Part shown: in pieces, positions 1 to 9,931 of the stretch
How positions within the stretch are numbered: the stretch's first letter is position 1
Layout: each line of letters opens with the position of its first letter
NCBI RefSeq assembly: GCF_000485595.1
Contig: NW_014577861.1
Span: 1 to 22,839, forward strand
Direction: 5' to 3'
Origin: Priapulus caudatus
Lineage: Eukaryota; Priapulida; Priapulimorpha; Priapulimorphida; Priapulidae
DNA length: 22,839 bases
Program-made: the position numbers and the translations under genes
Notes under the pieces: model-generated
The model's input: only the letters and a program-made list of their open reading frames with translations
Told to the model about the DNA's origin: nothing
The model's database searches: none

Positions 1-47
1 CTCTCTCCTCTCTCCCTCCCTCCTCTCTCTCTCCTCTCGCTATGTCT

Positions 48-79
<32 letters not shown>

Positions 80-80
80 T
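1..80. repeat. CT-rich then (TA)n microsatellite
   Basis: CT/CCT-rich pyrimidine tract to about position 60, followed by a short TA run. It lies in the intron upstream of the receptor exon. The remaining bases up to the splice acceptor at 210-211 show no exon that I can support. Confidence 0.85.
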
Positions 81-211
81 ATGTAATATAATTAAAATCT
101 ATCCGCGTGCCCTTATCATAAATTCAAGCGTCTAACCCATATTCGCCGCATCGAAATGATCGCCGAGCGAAATGCAATCGTCTCTCCCACCTCTCTCTTC
201 CTGTTCCGCAG

Positions 212-409
212 GANGCATTCTCTACTACATGTACAACGTCATCTTCCCATGCATGATGATGTCGTGGTTAACTCTGCTCGTCTTCTGCCTCCCTCCGGAC
301 TCCGGTGAAAAGATAGCTCTCGGCATTACCGTGCTGCTCGCCTTCTCCGTATTCGTGTTGGCCATAGGCGAGAAGATGCCCGAAACTTCCAATTCAGTGC
401 CACTCATTG
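212..409 (+). CDS. Nicotinic acetylcholine receptor-like subunit, TM1-TM2 exon (internal, partial gene)
   Basis: This exon encodes the first two membrane helices of a Cys-loop pentameric receptor subunit. It opens after a pyrimidine-rich acceptor (AG at 210-211) and ends at donor GTAAGT (410). Codon phase is +2 in and +1 out. TM1 starts at [22 protein letters not shown] linker follows, then TM2 with [12 protein letters not shown] and the post-TM2 segment [14 protein letters not shown]. These are hallmark nAChR motifs. The Glu of GEK and the hydrophobic 9' Leu of ITVLL match the cation-selective family, so an acetylcholine-gated cation channel in the plasma membrane is the likely role. The ligand-binding domain, including any alpha-defining vicinal cysteines, lies outside the window, so alpha versus non-alpha cannot be decided. 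One base (214) is N, leaving the third visible residue unknown. The G from position 409 joins GT of the exon at 3779 to make the Gly codon of PLIGIYL. Confidence 0.9.
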
Positions 410-411
410 GT

Positions 412-616
412 AAGTATGGCGGTGGTGATGGCGGGGACGGTGGGGAGGCGGGGGCGGCGGCGGTGGGAGTGGCGGTGGCGATGGCGAGGCAGGGCAGTGG
501 GGGAGGAGGGGGCGATGGGGAGGCAAGGGGTCGCGGGGGAGGCAGGGCGGCAGGGGTGGCGGAGGCAGTGGCAGGGTGCGCGGGGGGTGCGGAGTGCGCG
601 GGGAGCGCGGGCGCGC
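412..616 (+). repeat. G-rich, G-quadruplex-prone tract at the 5' end of the intron
   Basis: About 200 bases of GGC/GGT/GGGG-rich sequence begin two bases inside the donor site. There are well over a dozen runs of three or more G on the plus (transcribed-RNA) strand. Although open reading frames run through it, its composition is low-complexity and it follows a strong GTAAGT donor, so I treat it as intron. G-quadruplex formation in the pre-mRNA next to the 5' splice site is an inference. Confidence 0.7.
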
Positions 617-660
617 TTATGTGTACCACGACCGGCATTCGTTGAACATACGAATGCATA

Positions 661-690
661 ATAAATAAATAATAATAATAATAATAATAA

Positions 691-769
<79 letters not shown>

Positions 770-852
770 CGTAGTCGTAATAGTAGCAACAACAACAACA
801 AAAAATAAAAATAAATATAACAAATATTATTATTATTATTATTATTATACTC
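661..852. repeat. (TAA)n/(TAG)n/(ATT)n trinucleotide microsatellite
   Basis: TAA repeats, then about 28 TAG repeats (roughly 690-768), a short CAA stretch, and ATT repeats to about 848. It generates spurious long poly-Tyr, poly-Leu and poly-Thr reading frames on the minus strand, which are not genes. Confidence 0.95.
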
Positions 853-1744
853 GCACTCATCGAGTTTCCACATGCATTCAGGCTTATTTCATAATCTTAC
901 GTGAAATGACATAAGCTTTGTTTACGTATATACGGAACGCAAAGATTGGAAGAACAGCTTTCGTTTTTCCGTTTAACGTATAAGTTCAATGTATTTCAAA
1001 ATACACCCCAGCGTATGACGTCATTGATGACGTCGTTGTGACGTCGACGTGTTCAATCTTGTTTGCCGGCTAACCGCATTCATCACGAAACAAAAGAACG
1101 CTCTTTTCCATCGCCCGCTGCTAACTAGGTTTCCGTCGATTGGCTTCCGCCTGTAATTTGTTTCGTGTTACTGAAGCTGCGAATTTTCTAGCGTCTATCG
1201 AATTGCAACCCAATTACAAACTTTGCTAAATACTAGCTATAGGCTATTTGGCATGAAGGGTCGTGACTCCATGAGACGTTTTTAACCTTGTTTCAATACA
1301 CTAGAACGGCATTTATTTTCTTCCGCGTTCTGGAGAAATAATTATAAGAGTTTGGGTGTATAGAAAAGCCCGATTTAGATAAATATGTATACGATGTGCA
1401 ATCGCACATTTCCTTCATCACTGGGAGGTTTGCGCTCGGGACAATTAAATTAAATCTATAGAAAAATCAATATATAAAAAAGTCCTAAAATATATTAAAG
1501 GACAGATACCGCAACGGATGCGGGAATTTCGAATAAACATGCACACAATTCCGACACCGTACTCATGTATAAGCGCATGCCTTATCGTATGCACTTACTA
1601 CGTAATATTCTCCATATCAATACCGAATTGTAGAATATGATTAAAAATTTACGTTTCGGTAAATGTTTGAATCAATAGCTGTCGAGATCTACTTACGATT
1701 GCTTGAACACGACATCGCTGCTTGATTATTTTTAATCTGTAGCA
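853..1744. other. Intron sequence, no gene seen
   Basis: AT-rich unique-looking intron of the receptor gene. The only structure I noticed is the CRE-like cluster at 1016-1046. Confidence 0.6.
1016..1046. promoter_or_regulatory. Cluster of three CRE/ATF-like sites
   Basis: One full palindromic TGACGTCA (1016-1023) is followed by TGACGTCG at 1028-1035 and 1039-1046. The starts are 12 and 11 bases apart, close to one helical turn. CREB/ATF-family bZIP factors bind this core. Regulatory function inside this intron is inferred only from the motif. Confidence 0.4.
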
Positions 1745-1963
1745 ACCCCCTAACCTAACCATTACTCCTATCCTAACCCTAAACCAACCCCAAACCCAAC
1801 TCTTACCTTTACCCTAACCCTAACGATAACCCCAACCTTAACCCCAACCCTAACCCAACCCTAACCCCAACCCTATCCCCAACCCTAACCCCCAACTCTA
1901 ACCTCAACCCTAACCCTAATCCTAACTCTAACCCCAACCCCAACCGTAATACTAGCCTTAACC
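1745..1963. repeat. Degenerate interstitial telomere-like repeat (CCCTAA-related)
   Basis: About 220 bases of CCCTAA, CCCCAA, CCTAA and CCTTAA variants on the plus strand, with stretches close to a 12-base CCCCAACCCTAA rhythm. This equals degenerate TTAGGG on the minus strand. It lies within the receptor intron, so it is interstitial, not a chromosome end. Its degeneracy suggests an old insertion or a transposon-borne minisatellite. Confidence 0.8.
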
Positions 1964-2689
1964 ATCTAGATTAAATATCACTCACTATTGGTCGGCTGGG
2001 TGATTGACAAGTATGTATATTATTTCTAGCCGTTCCAATTTCCTGTCAAAGCAACATGTGCTTTGTTTAAGGGTAAGACGATTTATACTGTAGGACTAGC
2101 ATCGCAATATATGACGTAAGATCGACTGGTGGAAAAAGCACGTGCATGGCAGCCAATTCGGCTATCTCACTCATATGTTTCAAATGTTAATGTCCCTCAG
2201 TACTTTAACCCGGGAATTACTATGGCGCACGAACAAATATCATTAAACGGCTTTTTTGCTGATTAAAATGCGTGCGAAAGATCGAAGAGAATTGATTGCC
2301 GCGGAAGATAAACAATAGACATTCGATTACGATATTGGCACTATAAAAATTTGCATTGAAATTTGTTCGACTACAACGTGACTGCATCTACAGTATAATG
2401 TTAACGATAGCAATTACGCAAAAAATCTATCAGCGCTGACAAATACGGCCACAAATTAAAGTAGCTATAGTGAAAACAATTAACCAAATAACATAAAAAG
2501 CACAACTGATTAAGGGTCCGAAATTGTGTTTTTTTAATTTGAATATTTAAATGGCGTGTATTAATTATCCTTGTAACGACGAGGCGACGCGGTATATTTT
2601 TCGTTCAACTTGTTCTGTTCTCAAACAATTTGCGCTGAACGACAGTTAAATTCAGTGTCAATTTTAATGACATTGACATTGACTGTAGC
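1964..2689. other. Intron sequence, nothing recognised
   Basis: AT-rich, no repeat, coding exon or RNA gene that I can support. Confidence 0.5.
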
Positions 2690-2706
2690 CGCGCGCGCGT
2701 ATATGT

Positions 2707-2750
<44 letters not shown>

Positions 2751-2824
2751 GTGTGTGTGGTGTGTTGTGTGGTGTGTGTGTGCTGTGTGGTGTGCTGCTA
2801 TGCTGACAGTGTGGTGTGGTGCGC

Positions 2825-2913
<89 letters not shown>

Positions 2914-2939
2914 CGCGTGTATGCGCGCGCATGTGTACG

Positions 2940-2975
<36 letters not shown>

Positions 2976-2976
2976 T
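2690..2976. repeat. Compound (CG)n-(TA)n-(TG)n-(GTGC)n microsatellite
   Basis: Alternating purine-pyrimidine sequence of nearly 290 bases: CG, then TA, then imperfect TG/TGG, a pure TG run (about 2828-2910), and finally GTGC/GCGT tetramers. Such sequence is prone to Z-DNA and to length polymorphism. Poly-Val/Cys frames across it are spurious. Confidence 0.95.
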
Positions 2977-3429
2977 AGCGCGGTTTACCCGCTATATCGC
3001 AATTCGGCAGACGCAGAATTCCCGAACATCCATACAGTAGTCACATATCCTCAACGAATATCGCCTAGCCGCTTACAGAACAAGCAGCTGTTTCGCATGC
3101 CGACACTTAGGCAAACTAAATCTGCACGCAACGTACATGGTGGCTCTACATCTACCTTTACATATTAAAGGTAAACAACACATCGAATATCGGTCGATGT
3201 TATGCAACTATACAGAGGTGTCCCACGCGAAACACACGGCCCAGTTTTAACAACCGCGCGTATATACCATCCAAGATAATCCATATTATACGCTGGCTAG
3301 CCGTCTAACCCATAGAAATATATAGAGACATTAGTAAAATAGTCTAACTCGCATATTATTTCTGTGGTATAAACGCAGATTTTTTCCACATTACCCACAC
3401 ATTAATTCTCCTCTCGTTTCCTCCGCTAG

Positions 3430-3500
3430 GGATCTACCTCACCGTCGCCGTGGGAACACCCCAATATATCAACCATGATTATCCTCTATATAAACGATGA
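3430..3500 (+). pseudogene. Decayed copy 1 of the TM3 exon start
   Basis: The acceptor CGCTAG (AG 3428-3429) is followed by GG ATC TAC CTC ACC, which in the phase of the upstream exon reads G-IYLTVAVG. It then diverges and reaches an in-frame TGA at 3498-3500. Use of this acceptor would end the receptor right after TM2. Confidence 0.65.
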
Positions 3501-3555
3501 TCTCTCCCCACATTGCTAACACATTAATTCTCCTCTCGTTTTCTTCCCGCTGCAG

Positions 3556-3614
3556 GGATTCAGCTCACTGTCGTCATGGGGATACTCCACTATACTGACC
3601 AATCTCTACATTAG
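3556..3614 (+). pseudogene. Decayed copy 2 of the TM3 exon start
   Basis: The acceptor CTGCAG (AG 3554-3555), with a better pyrimidine tract than copy 1, is followed in phase by G-IQLTVVMGI. It diverges and stops at TAG 3612-3614. A possible donor G|GTAAAAG at 3721/3722 would bound a 166-base stop-containing cassette exon. No transcript evidence is available here. Confidence 0.6.
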
Positions 3615-3778
3615 TTAGTTAAATCCTTCCCGCGGCTATGCGGTGCCTATCTCCGTTTCAGTAACCCTGAGGCCCCGCAGCTGCTTTCACAGTAAATGCT
3701 ACAGTAGGGGTTAGTCCACTGGTAAAAGCTCTACATTGCTAAAAAATTAATAATTCTCCTCTCGTTTTTCCCCGCCAG

Positions 3779-4407
3779 GTATCTACCTGACCGTTGTCAT
3801 GGGGATGACGTCGGTGTCGGTCGTGATGACAGTGCTCGTGCTAAACTTTCATCACCGCGGTCCGAGCCGCAAGCCGGTGCCGGGATGGCTTCGTGGCCTC
3901 ATCCTCAACCAACTCGCTATGCTAGTCTGCTTCAAGCCGTCGTATCAGCCGCGCTACAAGTCGCACCGCGATCTCTTCTACGCGCAGAACACCAGCAACG
4001 CCGTCAAAATGACGATCGAGAACTTCATGGACGACTGTCGGCTCGACTGCAATAACGGCGACTCGCCGACGACGGCGACGACCGACTGCTACAACGGCGT
4101 CGCCGACGGGAAGACCCGAAACGGCAACAACACGAGAAACCGACAGAAGAGCGGAAGTGGCGGTGGTTCGCCGTTTACGCAAAGCAATCGGCTTCAGGAG
4201 CAGATATTACGAAGCTTGCAGATACTCATAGAGAGGCAGCAGATGGACGATCAGATTGCAGACGTTGTTAACGAGTGGCGACAGCTGGCGCAGGTCGTCG
4301 ATAGGTTCCTGTTTTGGATTTACCTGCTCGCGACGCTGTCGTTCACGATAGGACTGCTAGTGATAATGCCATTGACGAAAGAACCGTTCGATCCGAATAA
4401 GAATTGA
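3779..4407 (+). CDS. Nicotinic acetylcholine receptor-like subunit, terminal exon (TM3, cytoplasmic loop, TM4)
   Basis: This exon encodes the C-terminal part of the subunit whose TM1-TM2 exon is at 212-409. The acceptor CGCCAG (AG 3777-3778) follows a CTC/TTT-rich tract, and GT completes the Gly codon begun at 409. Residues are numbered from Ile at 3781. TM3 is about 1-24 (IYLTVVMGMTSVSVVMTVLV...), followed by NFHHRGPSRKPVPGWLRGL, the conserved post-TM3 HHR...VP.W segment. A loop rich in Asn, Thr and Gly follows (about 70-130). A charged amphipathic helix with EQILRSLQ and VNEWRQLAQVVDR precedes TM4 (about 176-196, FLFWIYLLATLSFTIGLLVI). The tail PFDPNKN ends at TGA 4405-4407. The whole loop lies in one exon and is about 150 residues, within the family's usual range. 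The gene is complete at its 3' end; the extracellular domain is outside the window. Confidence 0.9.
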
Positions 4408-4465
4408 GAGGAGCGGGTCGCCTTACCGTGTTATATGTTATATATATATCATATGTTTTATATAT

Positions 4466-4471
4466 AATAAA
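4466..4471 (+). promoter_or_regulatory. Polyadenylation signal AATAAA of the receptor gene
   Basis: Canonical AATAAA, 59 bases after the TGA stop, in an AT-rich 3' UTR. It is the first such hexamer after the stop. Confidence 0.55.
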
Positions 4472-5248
4472 TAGATATTTATTAATAGATATTATATCAA
4501 GTATATCTACACGAGGTTGAAGTATAAGAGGCACCGTATTCAACGACAGTCTACACAGCAAGTGTGATAGGTAAAGATCCAACAGTAGTCCAAGTATATA
4601 CTATAATATCAATATCACATATACCTATATAACTACCCTATCTATACTACTACTATATATCTACTATAATCCATGTACTACCCAATTATACTTATTCATT
4701 TGCCCTACCACCGGGAAGTAACTACACCTCCAATACCTATAGTACTTCATATCCTCCACAATCACCCATCCATACAAGATATCGTCAGCCCTCACTGGCT
4801 ATGTACCCCATTCATACCTAAATATATAATCAATATCGCCCGAACCGGCACTATATAAATCTAACTAAATATATAAATATATATATATTTACTACTAGAA
4901 ACTTAAGTGTGCTGTGGAAACGGCGATAGAATAGGAGGATGTTAATTCTTCGTTTAAGAGACAATTGCATTCATTCTGTCCTTGCTGGTATTCGCTAGTT
5001 AAACATCGTATACGCGTGTGTATAATTTCTATAGGATATAGGATTCTATAGGATTGTTATATATTTTGTTTTTACTTGAGATTTTCGCAGAGGTGTAATT
5101 AAGAGTCCCACGTGTAGTTCAATATAGGGGGAAAGCTTTTTGCACCGAAATGAAACGAGTTCACGCGTAAGGCGACAACGATCGGACATGTGACATGACA
5201 TACGACACATGACACATGAGACATATCTATGCGTAGGAGTAAACGAGG

Positions 5249-5293
5249 CACACACACGCACACACGCACACGCACGCGCACGCGCACGCACAC
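5249..5293. repeat. (CA)/(CG) alternating microsatellite
   Basis: CACACACGCACA... changing into CGCACGCGCACG, an alternating purine-pyrimidine tract with Z-DNA potential. Just upstream (about 5187-5225) GACATGACA/GACACATGA-type short repeats occur. Confidence 0.85.
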
Positions 5294-5793
5294 CAAAACC
5301 TCCCGACACGATCTCTAGTCGACCGTACGTCATCGAACGAGTTTTCTGAACGCATTTTCGCACACGATCACTTCGACTGAAATTCGGCAATTCGGCAGCA
5401 AATTTCCGCCACTCGCTAACGCAAATCATCGCTCGAACGGATCTTAATCCCCGCACACATAGAGCAGCGTCTGGGCGCGAGTGCTGCGCCCCCGTGCGGT
5501 GTCGAAGGGAAATACACGCTTCAGCTCGCTACAAAGCCTTTAGTCGATATGCATTAGCATGTGAGAGGAGCATACGGATATTGGCTCCTACGCTTACATC
5601 GGCTGATGCACTGAGATAAAGACGATCTATAGAGGTCCGTGTGCGTTCAATATACGTACCTATGACTATTAATGCGGTCCCAGACGCAAAATGCAGGCGC
5701 TTCTCGGAAATTGGTGTTGCTTGTGACCGCGAGAGAGAATTTTGCGAATTTCGTTGACACTTAGGATAGTCTCCCCTCCTGTTATTCTCAGAT

Positions 5794-5804
5794 GGGGGGG
5801 GGGG
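5794..5804 (+). repeat. G11 homopolymer
   Basis: Eleven consecutive G, a likely length-polymorphic or sequencing-error-prone site. Confidence 0.9.
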
Positions 5805-5914
5805 TGATTCACTGTTGAATACAGCGAAGTCGGGTTATTTGCTCAAACAAACACGAATTCCGCGCATGCGGAAAACTCGCAACTTCGCAACTTAAAACTC
5901 ACCATATTTACCTG

Positions 5915-5964
5915 AAACTATCAATTAGCAACGGAAATTAGCCAAAAACTATCAATTAGCAACG
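5915..5964. repeat. Direct repeat of 19 bases
   Basis: AAACTATCAATTAGCAACG occurs at 5915-5933 and identically at 5946-5964, 31 bases apart. This is a small local duplication with no known function. Confidence 0.9.
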
Positions 5965-8168
5965 AGGAAGGCAGGAATCACGGTGTCACATTGCCATAGT
6001 ACGTAAATCCATAGAACAAACTAAAGTTCAGGCATAAGCCACTACTAGGTTTTGACGTGTAACAGAGCCATGCACGCGTGGCAGTAATAGGTATGAGAGC
6101 CAGCCATGCATTTGGATCATATTGACCAGCATTGCCATGAGAACCACCGGCAGCGATGCATATATCGATTTAATCCCCCTTTTATTTGAACTGGCTGAAA
6201 GGGATGTTTTAGTAAAAATTCTAAATGGAGAGAGCGAGAGTACGTGTGTTGGGTGAAACCTATACACGATGCGTATCATGCATATGCGTTATTCGATTCC
6301 AGTTTTCCTCGCATCATAGTTTTCGGTGCTGATGGATATGAATAAATGTATGTATTTGAGCGAAAGATATGCGCGTGGGAATACCAACAGCCACGTACTA
6401 ATGCACGAGCGTGAGTGATTTCTTCTCCCTCAACCTCTACTCACCTAAACACCCTTTGTTGCCTATTTTTTACTTTAAAAGTAAGTACTAACGGGATTAA
6501 ACGTATAGTCAAATTCTTACCTGATAAGATTGTTTCTCAACTAGTTAAAAATCCAAAAAACCTGGACGATTTGATATTATGATCCTGACATTAATTGCTT
6601 GCTATGGACTATGTATGAGTCACGAATGTATGTTTACATCGAACAATATAGTAAAATAGGAAGTATAATGCAGCAATTTAACCATAACAAGTGAACAGAA
6701 TTACTTAAATTTTGTGAAAAAATGGAAATATTTTTTTAACTGTTACTATTTACGGTGACGTAATCACTTTAAACTCCATAACTCATCTACCTAGAGTAAA
6801 CTTTCTATTAGGTCAACTGAATGCTGACAATTACGGTAGTATTTAAAGGTGGAAACGTGACTAAAGTAAACTGGACAATCACTCGTTCGCGATGTGCCGG
6901 ATAGAAAACGCGATAGACTTTAAGAAGCGCATCAAAACCATCCCGTGATCGCTATGCCAAGATTCCAAGAAATGGTTCAATTCCACGGATCACGTTATAC
7001 ATGTATACCGCCCTATTTTTGCCTATTCTAACGTCAACACCAATAGCGACTATTGTCTGACATTAACTAGGCGTAATATAAGTAACCGACTGTGAAGTAT
7101 AGGATATAGGATTATTAACAGACCGTGGACATGGCGATATCATTAGTATAAACAGTAAGTTAGTAGTACAGTCTCTATAACATTTAAAAGAATTCGTATT
7201 TGTACGACTCCCATGTCAACGTATAGAAATGTGATTTTAAACGACTATATTATATATATATATAGGCATTATTTATCATATTATCGACATCATAACTATG
7301 TCTTTCTAATGAGCAATTTCTGCGAATATTATATTGCTTTTGGGTAAACATACGTAACACATGCTAACCCTATGTCCACTGCTGTGTTATAATCTGTTAA
7401 CATAGGTTGTTAGAACAATAGCACGTGTACAAACACACTGCTGTAACATAGTTGATACGATAATTACGATTTTTTTTGTATTTAAAACATCTCTCACTGG
7501 GAATGTAAATCGTGTTTATAACATTCCATCGTGCGCACGATTAGACCGTGCATTAATTAATGTATTTGCATTTTTAATGCGCACGTGGTACTCTCTACGG
7601 TAACTACTCCGCCTGGAGTTTCTAAATCTCCGTTAGAAAAGTTCTAGCTGTCATTTCTCTCATTCGATAGATGTGAACAAAGTTTTCAGTGTAATTTTCG
7701 GCATAACCAGCGTACTTGGTATTACAGTAAACAAGAAGAGCCGATATATAACACAATAATATACACAGTACAGACGCCAATTAAGTCTCTGCACACAAGA
7801 CTTCTATACAGTACAGTCCACAGACAACTACTAGTCCCAGATGATGAATCTTTGCGGTATATATATATATATTAACCAGCAGGATTCGCTAAGACTGTGC
7901 ATCAAAGTCGTCTAGGCTTGTCACGTTGGTCGTGATTAAAATCGATCATAAATTACGGTGCGCTGACTATCTGTCCGATTTCTCATGTCAGTGTTTTGTG
8001 ATTTTTTTTTGCGATTCCATCCATTCCCGTGATTACTTCGATGAAAAGTTAAGAAGGTCCTTGAAATTGCCGGCCGGTAATACTTCTTGTACTCTGGCAC
8101 GATGTCACTAGCATTCAACTGCTACATAGGCTCGATCCAGCCAGTTCTAGAGTCCAATGAATATATAG

Positions 8169-8207
8169 CAAGAGCAGATAATAACCCTGGGTTATTATCT
8201 GCTCTTG
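8169..8207. repeat. Perfect palindromic element A (19-bp arms, 1-base loop)
   Basis: CAAGAGCAGATAATAACCC at 8169-8187, one T, then its exact reverse complement at 8189-8207. It is flanked on both sides by the direct repeat ATATATAG (8161-8168 and 8208-8215), which could be an 8-bp target-site duplication. Its arm is related to element B at 8235. Interpreted as a miniature foldback element; no family known to me. Confidence 0.75.
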
Positions 8208-8234
8208 ATATATAGGGATATTATTATATATATA

Positions 8235-8276
8235 TCAGGAGTAGATAATAGGGAATTCCCTATTATCTACTCCTGA
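8235..8276. repeat. Perfect palindromic element B (21-bp arms, no loop)
   Basis: TCAGGAGTAGATAATAGGGA begins a perfect 42-base palindrome centred on GAATTC. Its arm matches element A through CA(A/G)GAG(C/T)AGATAATA, so the two are homologous rather than independent hairpins. The flanks are TA-rich (TATATATA left, TGTATATA right), a possible imperfect duplication. Confidence 0.75.
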
Positions 8277-8450
8277 TGTATATATTATATATATTATATT
8301 ATTAGGGATATATGGTGTGCAAGATGAACTGGATGTATAAGATACTGCATAAGTACGAGCCTATCAGGTCATAATACCACGAACTCACCTAACCACGCGA
8401 TATCTCAGCTCAGCGCTCGCTGTTACATAAGTGCGCTAATGTTACACGTT

Positions 8451-8488
8451 AAAATAGTGTACGATAAAATAGTGTACGATAAAATAGT
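8451..8488. repeat. 15-bp tandem repeat, 2.5 copies
   Basis: AAAATAGTGTACGAT at 8451-8465 and 8466-8480, then a partial AAAATAGT. Confidence 0.9.
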
Positions 8489-8965
8489 AGCAAATATAGG
8501 CTAGTTCTATCGATGATCATTATCAGTTGTTGAATACAACAACGCATTGTATATACATTGAAGAGGAGCATGTTGGCTTTCTTGTATGCGTATATGCAAT
8601 GTAAAGAACGGTATATGTAACATAGGATGTCGTTATGAAGACGGGTCCGTGCTTTTGTACAGCACGCATGCACTGTACAATATACCTATTATTATTATCT
8701 ATAGAAGCTACGATACGATTGTGTGCATGTGCGACATATGGTTTGGCTATTTTAAAATCAATAAACTATTCATCTATTTCACTAAAAACCACCAAATATT
8801 TTTTTTACTAAAACTTTACAAACCGTATTATCTTGAAAGGGCATAAAATGTCGATCGCAAATCACATGGTTTGTGCACAACCGCAAACATTTTCTCGAAA
8901 ACCACTTAGAGCTCAAGTAAATTGCTAGGCTTAGCTAGTATTATGCAACATTTCTTAGTTTACCT

Positions 8966-9005
8966 AAATCCTCTAATTGATTAAAGAACAAATCCTCTAA
9001 TTGAT
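8966..9005. repeat. 16-bp direct repeat
   Basis: AAATCCTCTAATTGAT at 8966-8981 and 8990-9005. Confidence 0.85.
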
Positions 9006-9931
9006 GAACATTCCGATACTTATAAACACCATCGGGAAGCGAATCGTACGAGAAATAATCGCTAACAATTAAAAAGGATATAGTTTGGTTGTAATTTCAG
9101 GATATGAAGTGCATTACCAAAAGGGGATTCCCGCATTGAAAATATTTCCTAATTTCACGGTGTGCGCTCGTATAAATACTAACAAACTATTATCTATTAC
9201 GTTATTTATTGTTGTTGCATTTATAATCCTACAACACAAAAACATATATCACGAACATAAAGTTGAGAATGACATGTTTCCTAATACCCACTCTTAATTC
9301 ATTACAGGTGATGAAATGCATACATACATTCTGCCTTTGCTTTTGAGCTGTTACATTTCTCAACACGAGACACGTACTAATTATCAACATTACAATTATA
9401 AATAATTTGCCTAAAGCGCTGCGCACATATCGACGATGATTATAGATTTCCGAGCTGTCACAACTTGCGTAAAATGGCATCAAAATTGGCCATATTTTTA
9501 CCAAGATTCAGCATCATAATAATTACATAAAATTAACCAAAGTGTTGCAGTGATGCAGCGGCTGATAATCTTTTTCTGATAATTCTGAAACTACAGAACA
9601 CCTTCAATAGCTCGGATTACTATAACTATGCTATTCCCATGCCATAGAACAATGAAACAAGTGTTGGGGGAGGGGGGCAATATGTTCAGGCACATCTAAG
9701 GTTGCTAATTTATACAAGTAATTTCTGGCCACACTAAAAGCTATACAGAAACTATCACTGTACAATGATACAGACGTCACATTACTGTTTATCTAGGCTT
9801 GTTGTACAGAGTGACAAGGACACATGGCCGTACTCCCTTCTCTGCTGATGTTACCCTATATAATAATTTAAACAAATAAGAACAACATGAAATATTGTTT
9901 TAGGTGTTATTTCTCAATATTTTCTCTCTAG

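Larger units (their letters stand above)
3368..3815 (+). repeat. Three diverged copies of the TM3-exon acceptor region
   Basis: A unit containing TATAAACG, CACATT(A/G)C, ATTAATTCTCCTCTCGTTT, a pyrimidine tract, AG and the first codons of the TM3 exon occurs at about 3368-3485 and again at about 3488-3610. It also occurs in its functional form at about 3731-3815. The two upstream copies lose similarity soon after 8 to 10 codons and then hit stops. Confidence 0.8.
4472..9931. other. Long AT-rich intergenic stretch, no confident gene
   Basis: Open frames here are short and not convincing. The one at 5046-5456 minus runs through a CA/CG microsatellite. The repeats and palindromes I could see are listed separately. 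I found no tRNA or rRNA signature. Confidence 0.5.

Noticed and set aside
412-645. Continuation of the receptor frame past 409 into a Gly/Ala-rich stretch
   Set aside because: A strong GTAAGT donor sits at 410, the next exon completes the split Gly codon, and the Gly/Ala sequence is low-complexity where TM3 should be.
225-873. Long minus-strand frames with poly-Tyr, poly-Leu or poly-Thr
   Set aside because: They are translations of the TAG/TAA microsatellite and the G-rich tract opposite a real receptor exon.
1745-1963. True chromosome end
   Set aside because: The array is degenerate and lies between two exons of one gene.
2610-3168. Cys/Val-rich frames
   Set aside because: Products of the TG microsatellite.
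5046-5456. 136-codon minus-strand frame
   Set aside because: Passes through a CA/CG repeat and short ACATGA repeats; no family motif or splice support.
6891-7010. Short coding-like stretch MCRIENAIDFKKRIKTIP followed in another frame by more codons
   Set aside because: Too short, needs a frameshift, and matches no family I can name.
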